A stretch of 34,360 nucleotides of DNA from NCBI GenBank assembly GCA_002401765.2, contig NVTY02000029.1, forward strand, positions 2,051 through 36,410. The letters are read 5' to 3'. This DNA is from Thiotrichaceae bacterium. GTDB taxonomy: Bacteria > Pseudomonadota > Gammaproteobacteria > SZUA-140. Position numbers and translations under genes: made by a program. This document shows, piece by piece, positions 1 through 10,000 of this stretch (positions are counted from its first letter, which is position 1; every line of letters begins with the position of its first letter). Under the pieces are notes generated by a model that had not been told where the DNA came from, did not search any database, and worked only from the letters and a program-made list of their open reading frames with translations.

Positions 1-196
1 TTCAATTTGTTACCACCTTGAAAGGGCTGGTGTTCTGACCCCTTGATCCTTAATTTTGATATTCTGCCCTATGATGTCGATCACACAACGGCATTTGGTG
101 ATAGGCTATTTGATGCTATAGCCATAAGCGACTCATATTGACCCTGATTTTTTATAAAGTCGGCAACTGGATAACACAACACATAAGATCAACACA
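1..196. other. Intergenic start of window with an unassigned open frame
   Basis: No complete gene is seen here. One plus-strand frame stays open from about position 32 to a TGA at 137-139 and reads ...ILPYDVDHTTAFGDRLF..., which vaguely recalls the ILPxD...YG stretch of VapC-type PIN toxins. That likeness is too weak to name it. The rest is the upstream region of the methyltransferase gene. I found no convincing promoter with a 16-18 bp spacer. Confidence 0.25.
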
Positions 197-2092
197 TTGA
201 CACAAATAGAATTCCCCAAATACCAGGAACTCGTAAAAGCCTTGCCGATTGGCAAGCAGTTACCTGATGCCGTGTATATCCATAAAAGCGCTTTCCCCCA
301 TATTCCTGAAGCGCTAGCATCGCTTATCTTGCAAATGGCCGAACTATTCGAGATTGCTGACAAAGCCTGGAACTTGGTTAAATTCTCAAAGCGAAGTTTT
401 AAGATCACCTTCCTCAGTTATCCACGCTTTGATAACTACGCCTATCCTGAGCTGAAACATAGCTATACCGTCGATCTACAGCGTTTATCTGTCCGCAAAG
501 CCAACTACGCTAAATCAGACAACCCGCCGATCCTTCACCGTAAAGAGACCTTCGTGAGTGAGGATTACCCGCTCTATACTTTGTTCAAAGCGATAACCAC
601 CGAAGGTGAAGAAACGGGGCTTTACGAAAAAACCCGTAGCATTGGTTTTAAACAACACTGGCAACGCATCATCAATACTAAAGGGTGTTTTATTGATGAG
701 TCAGGACGACTTCACCGAAAAGAAGCACTAGCGACTCAAAACGCCTCGTTAGAACCTATCGTCAGCAAAATCGAACGCCATAAGACAGCCATTGATCGCA
801 ATAAATTATCCTCACCCATGCAAACGCTGGCTAGGCATGGCTACTTTGATGGCAATCACTCAGTGCTCGACTATGGCTGCGGCAAAGGTGATGACGTTAG
901 AGAGCTAGAGGCCCACGGAGTTGATGTTTTAGGTTGGGACCCCGTCCACAAACCAGACAACGCACCGACTAAGCGTGACATTGTTAATCTCGGTTTCGTT
1001 ATCAACGTTATTGAAGATATCAATGAGCGCAAAGAAACACTCAAAAAGGCATTTTCATACGCCAAGCGAGTGCTCATCGCTTCTGTCATGGTCGCCGGTG
1101 AAAGCGTCATTCGACAATTCACCCCATACAAAGATGGCGTTATTACCTCAAGAAATACCTTTCAACGCTATTACACACAATCGGAGTTCAAAGAGTATCT
1201 TGAAGATTCATTGGGTGAAACAGCTATCGCCGCTGGCCAGGGCATTTTTCTAATTTTCAAAGACAAACTTGAAGAGCAGAATTTTCTTTTCGAGCGCCAA
1301 CACATTCGCCGCAACTGGAAGCAGATCACCGAACGGCAAGCGCGCACTCAAACCAAGCAAGTCACCAAAGAACTCATTGATAAGCACAAAGAGCTTTTTT
1401 CTGATTTTTGGGAAACCACCCTGGATCTTGGCCGAATCCCTGCAAACTCAGAGTTTGAATTCTCCGAACGAATTCGCTCTATCGCCGGATCACACAAAAA
1501 AGCCTTTGATACGCTAAAAGACTATTTTGGTGAAGAGTCATTCCAACAAGCTCAAAAAGCTCGACGTAATGACCTGCTAGTTTATTTCGCACTAGGCCAG
1601 TTTGCCCGTAGAAAAGCCTATAACAAAATGCCCGAGGATATGAAGCGAGATATCAAAGGCTTCTTCAGTGGTTATAAAAGCACAATTGAAGAGGCGATGC
1701 AGCTACTGTTTAGCGTTGGTAATGCAAAAATCATCGAGGCTAAAGCTAACGAGGCCTACACAGCGCATACCATTGGAGATTTCATGGCGGGTCACTCTTG
1801 GGTCATTCCTAAAAAACTACTGAATGACCTCCCCCCAGAGCTAAGAGTCTATATCGGCTGCGCCTGTCAGTTATATGGTGATCTTGATGAGATTGATCTC
1901 ATCAAGATCCATTTTACTTCCGGCAAGGTTTCGTTAATGAAATACGATGATTTCAATAAAAAAGAACCGCTACTCATTCAGCGAATAAAAATAAAGTTAA
2001 GAGAGCTGGATATTGATTTCTTTGATTATGGCGATGAATTTTCACCGCCACCGCTTGAAAATTCTGATATATATAAGTTACTAGAAAAGTAG
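197..2092 (+). CDS. DNA phosphorothioation-associated putative methyltransferase
   Basis: This 631-residue protein has an N-terminal region (FPKYQELVKALPIGKQLPDA) recognised as the family called DNA phosphorothioation-associated putative methyltransferase. A class I SAM-binding motif I (LDYGCGKGDD) lies near residues 224-233, followed by a motif II-like acidic stretch (VLGWDP). Its target is unknown in the family; members sit beside dnd genes and are presumed to act on DNA or to mark PT loci. The TTG at 197 is the only start that keeps the conserved N-terminus, but it has no clear Shine-Dalgarno, so the start is uncertain. It is the only plus-strand gene of the island and converges on the kinase gene, with 1 nt between the two stops. 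It therefore has its own promoter. The family assignment comes from recognition, not a search. Confidence 0.8.
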   Translation: MTQIEFPKYQELVKALPIGKQLPDAVYIHKSAFPHIPEALASLILQMAELFEIADKAWNLVKFSKRSFKITFLSYPRFDNYAYPELKHSYTVDLQRLSVRKANYAKSDNPPILHRKETFVSEDYPLYTLFKAITTEGEETGLYEKTRSIGFKQHWQRIINTKGCFIDESGRLHRKEALATQNASLEPIVSKIERHKTAIDRNKLSSPMQTLARHGYFDGNHSVLDYGCGKGDDVRELEAHGVDVLGWDPVHKPDNAPTKRDIVNLGFVINVIEDINERKETLKKAFSYAKRVLIASVMVAGESVIRQFTPYKDGVITSRNTFQRYYTQSEFKEYLEDSLGETAIAAGQGIFLIFKDKLEEQNFLFERQHIRRNWKQITERQARTQTKQVTKELIDKHKELFSDFWETTLDLGRIPANSEFEFSERIRSIAGSHKKAFDTLKDYFGEESFQQAQKARRNDLLVYFALGQFARRKAYNKMPEDMKRDIKGFFSGYKSTIEEAMQLLFSVGNAKIIEAKANEAYTAHTIGDFMAGHSWVIPKKLLNDLPPELRVYIGCACQLYGDLDEIDLIKIHFTSGKVSLMKYDDFNKKEPLLIQRIKIKLRELDIDFFDYGDEFSPPPLENSDIYKLLEK

Positions 2093-2093
2093 G

Positions 2094-2969
2094 CTAAGGA
2101 AGAATTGCATGTTCAATTTCCTCTGAGAACTCAAACCCATCCTTTGGTCTTTTATATGGGTCATTATGGAGTGCATAATATATAGGATCAAATAGCTTGT
2201 CAGGGCCAACCCAATCATTTTTTGTAACCACTCCCGTTGGGTGCTTTCCATTCACGACAACCCAAAATACAGCGGCTAATTGAAATACATCTGAGGCTTT
2301 AGTAATTTCATCATCAACACCAATATTTCTATTATTTGCTTCTGGTGACATCCAAAACCTAGGGCCAATTACTTCATCTTGCCTAGATAATTCAGACGTA
2401 TCGTTGTGAAAAGAGCACAACCCAAAATCACTTAATACCCAGCGCTCTCCAACAACAAGTATATTATGCGGCTTAATGTCCCTATGGAGCGCGAATTCAT
2501 GTAATTTCCCTAAGCCTCTGGCTAACCCTCGAAGCTGTGGTGCATACACCTCATAGCGAGGATGCAATTTACCCTTAAGCTCTTCACTAAGATTCATGGA
2601 GGCTAAATCCATAACAATAAATCTAATCGATTCTTCTTTAGTCGAGCGCTTACCTCTTCTATGCTGTGTTATTTGACTAACGACTTCCCCATCATCCACG
2701 TATTGAATTAAATGATCATGGCTAGATATTTGATAAAGTTTTTTTTCTTTATCAAAGCGAGATATCGATTTTTTCGAAAAATTCAATTGAAATTTTACAG
2801 CAAACTCGTCACCCGTTGCCCGCTCATAACAAACATGCACAACCGCATTTCCACCTGAAGAAATCCGCTCCCCCACCTCATACACAGAAAGCTCACTGTG
2901 GATTAAGTCGGGGATAGATATGTCATAATTTTTATGCGGGGCATCACCCTTGTAAAGAGAGATAGGCAC
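2094..2969 (-). CDS. Serine/threonine protein kinase of the PT island
   Basis: This is a 291-residue eukaryotic-type kinase domain with no membrane segment or extra domain, so it is probably cytosolic. Catalytic elements are intact: a Gly-rich loop (ISSGGNAVVHV, 36-46), VAIK lysine K59, HRDIKPHN with D164 and N169, DFG 181-183, and SPE 208-210 in place of APE. An active enzyme is expected. The start is GTG, 2 nt after the DUF262 stop codon (TAACGGTG), which indicates tight translational coupling. It is the last gene of the minus-strand operon. Kinases occur in other defence systems (TerY-P, Stk2, BREX PglW), but I do not know one as a standard SspBCD partner. A plausible role, inferred, is to phosphorylate a neighbouring sensor or nuclease, or a host target on infection. 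Confidence 0.88.
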   Translation of the reverse strand: MPISLYKGDAPHKNYDISIPDLIHSELSVYEVGERISSGGNAVVHVCYERATGDEFAVKFQLNFSKKSISRFDKEKKLYQISSHDHLIQYVDDGEVVSQITQHRRGKRSTKEESIRFIVMDLASMNLSEELKGKLHPRYEVYAPQLRGLARGLGKLHEFALHRDIKPHNILVVGERWVLSDFGLCSFHNDTSELSRQDEVIGPRFWMSPEANNRNIGVDDEITKASDVFQLAAVFWVVVNGKHPTGVVTKNDWVGPDKLFDPIYYALHNDPYKRPKDGFEFSEEIEHAILP

Positions 2970-2971
2970 CG

Positions 2972-4282
2972 TTACGACTCTTCGATTTCTAATCCAAGAT
3001 TTAACTGATTGGGGTCAATATAAGTCAACCACTCGAATTTCTGATCTTTATCCAAACAGTCGATATGAATCCAACGCGAGTTAGATACTTGAAATATAGA
3101 TTCGCCTTGAGGCCATGCAATAGCCATATTATCTGCTATATCCTCTTCCCCTTCGCAGACCGCACAAACAAAATTCGCACGAGGGCACATATCATACGAA
3201 GGATCATGAATGTATTCCGCAATACGAACAATCCGTTCAGCACACTCCCCTTCGGGAGGAGCATTCAAATAAGTCCCTCCCAAAAAATTTATTAGAAAGT
3301 TCTTTCGCCACACTCTGCTAGATAGTGAGTTCGCATCTGAGACACAACGGACAGCATATTCCCTGAAGTCTACTGACTCTGAACTAGGCTCAATGTGATA
3401 ATCGAGAATATTAAGATCGTCCCTAAGTGGTCCAAGCTCTTTTCCTTCTAAAGATCCTCCCGCATCAAGCAATGAGTTAATTGCACAAAATAACGAATAA
3501 AAATCAGATTTTTGTCGAAACCGAGTCTTTGATAAGGGCATGTCATCAAATATCAAACCTAGATCAAATATGATGCGATTAAATTTTGTTTCAAGTATTT
3601 TTCTTTCACCTTGAGGGAATTTAGAATACCGCTTATAAAAATCATCCAGCGTCACCTTCTTTTCTTGCGGGCCATCTATTAACGTTGTGATAAGCTCTGA
3701 TGTATATTCAACATCTGAAAGTCGGCGACGATTAGCTGGGGTGAACAACCTAACGTCATCTAGATATTCATTCGATGAAAGTTTTTCAGCTAAATCGAGG
3801 AATTCACCGGGGTAATCCGCCCGCCTCAATTCTTGCTTATTTAGGGCGATAGTGTATTTATTTACACGAGAATATATTTCTCTAATTTCAGAGTCACTAG
3901 CCCCTCGAATCTCGTTAAAGTCTATCTTGTAAAGCAAAAACGAATCCATTTCCGAAGATGGTAATTGACTAAAACACTTTCCTTCATACTCGCCGACATA
4001 TGGATATAAGAGACAAAATTCATCGCGCATAAAACCCAGAATTGCTCTAATTCTTTGTTGGCCATCGACAACAATTCTATGCGTCTGATTTTCTTTAATA
4101 ACTACGGACAAAAATATTTTTGGCATAGGGATGTTTTTAAGTATCGTGTCCATCAGCATGATTTTTGCTGACTCATTCCATACTTCTCTACGCTGAAAAT
4201 CAGCTTGTATCTCCAATCGTCCCATATTAGACCAGTCTCGAATGTCTGATATGGGATGAGGGCTTGAATTCCAGTTGCTCAT
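2972..4282 (-). CDS. DUF262 (GmrSD/SspE-N-like) protein with DGQQR motif and C-terminal zinc-finger-like motif
   Basis: The 436-residue protein opens with a DUF262 domain: an FQRREVW segment at 29-35 and DGQQR at 73-77 (VVDGQQRIRAIL). This ParB/Srx-like nucleotide-binding fold forms the N-terminal NTPase of GmrSD and SspE; in SspE it senses phosphorothioate. The usual DUF1524 HNH nuclease half is absent. Instead the C-terminus has C373-x2-C376 and H406-x2-C409, a probable zinc-binding knuckle (inferred). It lies between the DndB-like and kinase genes, 18 nt from the former and 2 nt from the latter. I infer a PT or nucleotide sensor that relies on a nuclease supplied in trans, possibly the GIY-YIG protein. 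The start ATG has a usable upstream AAGGAG. Confidence 0.82.
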   Translation of the reverse strand: MSNWNSSPHPISDIRDWSNMGRLEIQADFQRREVWNESAKIMLMDTILKNIPMPKIFLSVVIKENQTHRIVVDGQQRIRAILGFMRDEFCLLYPYVGEYEGKCFSQLPSSEMDSFLLYKIDFNEIRGASDSEIREIYSRVNKYTIALNKQELRRADYPGEFLDLAEKLSSNEYLDDVRLFTPANRRRLSDVEYTSELITTLIDGPQEKKVTLDDFYKRYSKFPQGERKILETKFNRIIFDLGLIFDDMPLSKTRFRQKSDFYSLFCAINSLLDAGGSLEGKELGPLRDDLNILDYHIEPSSESVDFREYAVRCVSDANSLSSRVWRKNFLINFLGGTYLNAPPEGECAERIVRIAEYIHDPSYDMCPRANFVCAVCEGEEDIADNMAIAWPQGESIFQVSNSRWIHIDCLDKDQKFEWLTYIDPNQLNLGLEIEES

Positions 4283-4300
4283 TTATCAGCTCCTTATGCT

Positions 4301-5521
4301 TTAGAAGCTAGGGAAATCTTTTGACGCTCTATTATGATAATGCCCATACTTCTCTTTAAGATCTTTTTTTGTCATATTTGAATTCCCCATACCCGAAGAT
4401 ATTACTAAAGCCTCCACACAGAACATTCTTTCAGCCTTTGCCCCTGCTATTCGTTTTGTCCCAGGATTCCAAAGAACATTAACCCACGGTTCATCATTCA
4501 GGTTACGGGGTAACTTGGAAAGCCACTCAACAGCAGGGGTAAGCCCATGGCCAGACAATAATGCTCGCTTCAGAAACTGACAGGCTATCAATTGAAAGAG
4601 AGGCCTAACCCAAATAGCGCCACCATCACTACTCCTAAATTCACCAGGCAGTTCTTTATCTTGAGTAATGCGACGTAGCAAATCAACGCTATTCATTAAG
4701 TGCGTCCATATTTCACTGAGATAAGCATAGATATCATCTAAGTATTCATCGGATGGTCTTGATGACAAAAATTCTCTCGCCATCTCGCTTCCATCACGAA
4801 ATGACTTAGCTAGCTCCAAATTACATTCATATAAAGTTGCCATGGTGGTGAAATATTTCGCATCTTTTTTTCCAGTGCTCAACTGTTTACCCGCAGCATC
4901 TATCTTAATAATCCCTTTAAGGACGTCGAGTTCTCGAACAAGTCGTCTAGTTGAAATTGCAATACAGTCATCTTCATCTATCGCAATATTTGTTCTATTG
5001 TCAGTTGGCTTCGCGTACCGGTTTAGTTTAGTAAAGAGGCGCCTTGTACGAATCATTCCTTCTTTAGACTCATCATGCTTTATAACAAGAACTGATATCT
5101 CATCAGCCCTCAAATCTGGATTTTCCTTGCAAGCATTTTTAATTGATTCAAGTCTATGCTGCCCATCAAGTGCAAAATATGTTTGACTGCCATCCATTTG
5201 AAGCAATCCGAATGAATGATTAACTCTATCCACTATCCCATGACCTTCATCAATTTTTATTGGATGAAAAACAGGGTTACCTTTATAAATTGCAACAACT
5301 AAAGAGCCATAAAACCTTTGCTTTTCAGTTAATAAAAACTCTGTCATGCCCGTAACACGATTACTCAGTTCCCTCTGAATAAGTGCATCCAACTCTCTAT
5401 TTGGATGTATATTCTCAGCTAACTCCACTTGTTTTTCCACTTCACCAAACGTCATTTTGGTAATGTAATAAGTCCAATCTCCCATTTTTGATTTTATAGC
5501 AGGAACATAATTTGTGCTCAT
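4301..5521 (-). CDS. DndB-like DGQHR-domain protein
   Basis: This 406-residue protein carries the DGQHR motif at 119-123 within FALDGQHRLESIK, the signature of the DndB/DGQHR family. Next comes a KLNRYAKPTDNRTNI segment typical of the same fold. DndB in classical Dnd clusters is a DNA-binding regulator that limits PT modification and represses dnd transcription. Here it is encoded with Ssp-type genes and directly before a second DGQxR protein. The start has an AGAGG ribosome site about 7 nt upstream of ATG. It could be a regulator of the sspBCD core or the DNA-recognition part of the effector; the sequence does not decide. Base composition is AT-rich compared with the bat operon, as expected of acquired defence genes. 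Confidence 0.8.
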   Translation of the reverse strand: MSTNYVPAIKSKMGDWTYYITKMTFGEVEKQVELAENIHPNRELDALIQRELSNRVTGMTEFLLTEKQRFYGSLVVAIYKGNPVFHPIKIDEGHGIVDRVNHSFGLLQMDGSQTYFALDGQHRLESIKNACKENPDLRADEISVLVIKHDESKEGMIRTRRLFTKLNRYAKPTDNRTNIAIDEDDCIAISTRRLVRELDVLKGIIKIDAAGKQLSTGKKDAKYFTTMATLYECNLELAKSFRDGSEMAREFLSSRPSDEYLDDIYAYLSEIWTHLMNSVDLLRRITQDKELPGEFRSSDGGAIWVRPLFQLIACQFLKRALLSGHGLTPAVEWLSKLPRNLNDEPWVNVLWNPGTKRIAGAKAERMFCVEALVISSGMGNSNMTKKDLKEKYGHYHNRASKDFPSF

Positions 5522-5539
5522 ATAAGTAAACCTCTTTAT

Positions 5540-6160
5540 TCAGAATGCTGGTTCTGGGCGTCCTAGCCCATATGACATATCCACTGTTTTACCGAAATCA
5601 TCATCTTTCTCATCTTGGGCTGAATAAGCTTCAACTGCTTGCCCTAAACTAGCACCAATCACTTTTTCATACCTTACAAAATCATCTTCATTTAACTTTT
5701 GTCCGGTATTAAATACAGGATCAAAAATCTTTATAAGAGTATCCTCTACAACAGATAGATCCTTTGGATTACAAATTGCACAAAAAACATCCAAATCATC
5801 ACCGTACTCTTCAAACATGACTCTTATTGAATCACGTATTTTTCTAGTAGAAATCGCATGCCTATTAATAGCGGATTTGTCTTTGATATAATCCATGAGC
5901 CTAACTCGAAGGTTACTACCTTGCCCAACATAAACAATCGCTGGATACGATGGATTAGAAAAGGGGGAGATTGAATCAATAATGCTCTTCCTAACAAAAC
6001 AGTACACTCCAGAGCAATTCGGTATAACTTCAACATTTGATGTGACAAACTTACCTAAAGGCTTCCAGTTTAAACAAGGTAGTTGATCAATTTTTTCCCT
6101 AATAAACTCCTCAGTCCAAATACGAGAACAACCGATAATAGGAAATAATAAAGCAGTCAT
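5540..6160 (-). CDS. GIY-YIG nuclease-domain protein
   Basis: This 206-residue protein contains a single GIY-YIG fold: GVY at 51-53, VYVGQG at 76-81 (the YIG element as YVG), arginines R85/R87 in the first helix, E139 as the expected metal-binding glutamate, and N151 in DPVFN. All catalytic positions expected for the family are present, so it is likely an active endonuclease. The N-terminal 45 residues have no recognised domain. It starts 4 nt after the SspD stop codon and is followed by the DndB-like gene after 18 nt, so it belongs to the same operon. I infer that it is the DNA-cutting arm of the PT system, filling the place of the HNH domain of SspE. A repair role is the alternative. Confidence 0.8.
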   Translation of the reverse strand: MTALLFPIIGCSRIWTEEFIREKIDQLPCLNWKPLGKFVTSNVEVIPNCSGVYCFVRKSIIDSISPFSNPSYPAIVYVGQGSNLRVRLMDYIKDKSAINRHAISTRKIRDSIRVMFEEYGDDLDVFCAICNPKDLSVVEDTLIKIFDPVFNTGQKLNEDDFVRYEKVIGASLGQAVEAYSAQDEKDDDFGKTVDMSYGLGRPEPAF

Positions 6161-6164
6161 GTTC

Positions 6165-7028
6165 TCACAAACTACAAATCAAACAAGCCTGATCTTCAGG
6201 ATCATCATCGTCAATTTCATTTCGTAAAACATCTTGCCAGCGCTCGGTTGATTTCTTTTTAGTGACAGCGCCCTGCTCTTTTTCTTTCTCTTCTGCTTTG
6301 CGTACAATTTCATCTAATGAGCCTGCCTGGCTCCAGGTGTAGCCTTGACCAAGCTCCTCAACCTCAGCTTTACCCCAATCAAACTTCCTTTTTGCGACCT
6401 CTTTTTCAATTTTTACTGCCTTCTCAAAAAGGTCTGGATGTCTGCGCTTTAGACCTAACCACTCATCTTGGCGCTGAAAAAAACAGAAGTAACAGCCAGA
6501 ACGACTGCGCCATTCGTAATACTCAGGTATGCCGACAGTATCTTCTAAAATCTGGAAAATATCATCCCGCACTAGACCGTCTTCTGCAAATGGAAATACT
6601 GCTTTAATGGCCTCTTTTTGACTGATGTAACCTTCACGATTTTCATCGGCACGAATCCCAACATAACTGATGACGGTGTCATCGCCGACAAAATCCTCAA
6701 AGGGTTTGATCTTCATCATGCGGGTACACCAGCGCTGCCGTGGTGAAGGGAGGTAGTTATTATGCTGGCGTAACCAATACTCAAAGGGCTTCTCATTACC
6801 TAAACGCTTAATCTCTTTACCTAGATAGGCTTCTAGCTTATCAAGCGTATCGTAGACCTCTTGCAGCTCTGCCCCTGTATCAGTAAAAAAATACTCTAGC
6901 TTCTCAGAGATTTCAGGGTAATGTTCTTTGATATAGATGGCGAGTGCCGCGCTATCTTTACCACCGGATATCCCCAGCACATGGCGTGTATTTTCATCTG
7001 CGCTTAGCGCAAGTTCATGCCACTTCAT
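6165..7028 (-). CDS. sspD: SspD/DndC-like PAPS-reductase-family ATP pyrophosphatase
   Basis: This 287-residue protein has the ATP-pyrophosphatase P-loop SGGKDS at 21-26, a WCTRMMKIKPFE segment with C101, and C179-x2-C182 (GCYFCFF). These are the cysteines expected to hold an iron-sulfur cluster in DndC/SspD. A further pair, C282 and C285, lies at the very C-terminus. In known PT systems the protein adenylates or activates the DNA backbone and passes sulfur from a cysteine desulfurase to the non-bridging oxygen. It overlaps the upstream ATPase gene by 4 nt (ATGA), which indicates translational coupling. No cysteine desulfurase gene (sspA/dndA) is present, so IscS or another housekeeping desulfurase must supply sulfur. 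The family is clear; the SspD rather than DndC name rests on the sspB and sspC neighbours. Confidence 0.85.
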   Translation of the reverse strand: MKWHELALSADENTRHVLGISGGKDSAALAIYIKEHYPEISEKLEYFFTDTGAELQEVYDTLDKLEAYLGKEIKRLGNEKPFEYWLRQHNNYLPSPRQRWCTRMMKIKPFEDFVGDDTVISYVGIRADENREGYISQKEAIKAVFPFAEDGLVRDDIFQILEDTVGIPEYYEWRSRSGCYFCFFQRQDEWLGLKRRHPDLFEKAVKIEKEVAKRKFDWGKAEVEELGQGYTWSQAGSLDEIVRKAEEKEKEQGAVTKKKSTERWQDVLRNEIDDDDPEDQACLICSL

Positions 7029-10000
7029 TTCGCCTCCTTAACTGCTTTTGACAACAGCTTAGTTGTCGATGACTGTTGTTTGCCAGATTCACGGTAGTTC
7101 GCTAGAAATTCATCCACCACCTCGGCAAGTGCAGCTAAACCTAACTCTTGCCCTTGCTCACTCAAGTCGTTCAAATTATCAGTTATAATTTTCTTTGTAT
7201 TTTCAATGTATTTCCGCCGTTTAGGATCAACCACCACAACCGCATCATGATCCGGCGCACCCTTTTTAACACTACGCAGTAGGTAGACATCAAAATCCGC
7301 ATCTGCTTTGTTGCTGACTTGCTGGTAATGAACCCGCAGCCTGTCAAGATCATTCAACTTGCGGCTATACTCAGTTAGTCGATACTCTGCAGCATCTCGT
7401 TCTGTATCACGCCACTTGCCAATAGATTTGTGGCCAAGAAAAGTGAGTATACTATCAAACCAAACCTCATCACTCTTCTCCCGCTCTATCAACCGTAAGA
7501 TAAAGGCACGCAGCCCATCTCTGTCAATGGTGTACTCTTCAAAACCAGAGTAACGCCCATAGGCGAGCCTTCTTAGCTCTGTTAATGAAATCTCTTTATC
7601 AAAATGCAGTGCCTGCGCGCACAGCTGACACATCTCCTCTTTTAATTCAGGAAAGCAATATTTAAGCTCACGCAGTGTTTCTGTTAGCGCCTGAGAGAGG
7701 CCAGCCACGGCAGCAGCATCCCGGCCTTCTCCTTTTAGTTCAAAACCAAGCGCCTTAGGCACCTCCTCAACCAGCAACGTCACCGGCGACTTTGAGAGTT
7801 TGAAGGCATCACGCACCACCTGGCTCTGTTTTGAAAGTCCCCTTGCTGTTTTCTGTGTGTACTCAGGCAAACTAGACATAAAGTTCGCAATGGGTTTAGC
7901 AACACCCAGCAGATCTTTTGTTTTTCCATTTTTAAAGAGCGCTTTTGAGTACTCTTTGAATATAGATGAGTTAAGGCCTGCAATTCTAAAACGCTGAAAA
8001 GTAAATTCATCCGGCCGCTTCATAAAATGCTCAACCATCTCTGGCGTGAAACGGGGTTTGAATATACGGTTCTCGTAGATGGCTAATTCATGTTGATTGG
8101 CCACAATCACGGCAACGTAAAGAATTGGCAACACCCCTTCTTTGATGCCATACGGTGGGGCTAGCAGTTCTCTGTTCAGCTCGATGAGCGACCTGGGTGA
8201 TTTCTCAGTGGTGTCTAGAAAATCGTCAATACGTTTCCATACGCCACGAAAATTACAGATATCATCGCCTTTATTGGAGCCTGGCCCTTTAATCTTCCAC
8301 TCGCCGTGTTCACCTAAAACATGAAGATTCGATTTTTTCAATAGGGCACGATAGATCGCTTTTTCTGGCGGAAATTTTGTTTTATCAAACCCCAGATCTT
8401 CTTCTGCTTCGTTGTTCAGCATCGCCATTACAAGCTTGTTTTTTGCAGCATTCGCTTGTGATGAGGGTTTGTCTCGATTGATCAATTCATTAAATATTTG
8501 AGGGCTTAGGTAGTACACTTTTTTAAGGACAGAGGAAAGCTCCTCTTGAAGCTCTCGTTTGTTGCTAATTTCAAGATGCTTGGTTCGATAAAACCACTGG
8601 CCAATTTTTGGCTCTTCAATTAGATATGCAATCTGCTCCTCTTCTTTGGCAGTCGCAGCGGCATAACGATCAGCAAACTCTCGTTGTGCCACGGGGTCGG
8701 TGTGCAATGCTTGGGCGCTACGTTGAATCTCTTCCAGCGCTAATGACTCTGCAAGAATTTCACGCAGCTGATCACCATTTCGACACAAAACCACGATATC
8801 GAGTGTAGAGAAACGATTGACCACGTTGTCGGTAAACAGGGCTTCATCATCTCTACTTTCTGCTAAATAGATGATGATGCGTGCATCATGACTTTTCACT
8901 TCCAGTTTTTCGTAACTGGACGCATCAGAAAAAACAGGGACAAAATAACGTAGTGTACCGCTATCAATCGTATAACGCCGTGCCACAATGGGTAGCAAGC
9001 TGTGTCTTGAATTGAGCTGCTCTGCAAGGTTGAAGGCTCCTAGCTTGCTCGCCTCTTCTCTCACCAGCCCTTCAAGATCAAAGTCGCTACCCTGCCAAAC
9101 GCGATACTCTGAACTAAACTTTCGGTACTGAATAACTGATTTTTTAGTTAGGCTTTTTATCGCCTTGTCAATCGGCCTACCCGCTGGCAAGCTTAGCGCT
9201 ATCAATTCGTTAGACGCTTTAAAGTGACCTTGCGCACCAATAATATTTAACAGGCCAATGGTTTTTAATAGCTTAACTTCGTCTTCGCTTGCATCACCTA
9301 AACGCTCCGTTGCAGTAACAACCTCAGCCCAGCGACGATGGGTAAAATGGTCAGATAATGCGGCTGGTTGATTCAGTATGAAGTATTCGTAGATTTCCCA
9401 GGGATAAATCCAGTCGCCCACCTTGCCACATCGAGTCAATGCATCTTGAAATCCATGTGTCTCTTTACTTCCCAGATAACTAAACAGGGTGCGTTCGTTT
9501 TGAGCAACCTTCTGACATAGCAGCGGCAAGATGAACGCACTAATCGGATGAAGCGGGTAACACGCCTCAAATAGATCGGAAGCTACTTTAATACCCATAG
9601 CACTCGGCAATGCCTGTGCTTCCGAAAAATGCTTGGCAATCTGCTTGGCTTCTTTTTTTATCTTGCTACTCTCAGCCCGTGAAAAGTCATGCTCAATAGC
9701 CGCCGCTACAACACGCAGTGTCTGTTCTGATGATTCCAAAAAGGGGATGTTTTCAAAGCGCCCTTGAACCTTGGCCCATTCGTTTTTAAGCGACTCACCT
9801 AAACCTCGGGCATATTGCTCAAAGGCTTGATGAAGCATAACGACCATGGCCAGTGTTGCTTCATGGGGGGCTAAGGCATGTTCGGCTAGAGATTGTAATA
9901 AGAAAATGTCATTTGCACCGTAATGGCGAGCCTCATATTCCAGAAACTTGCCAAGTTCATCAATGACGATTAGCAAACCTGAATAATTAGTTGCCGCTAG

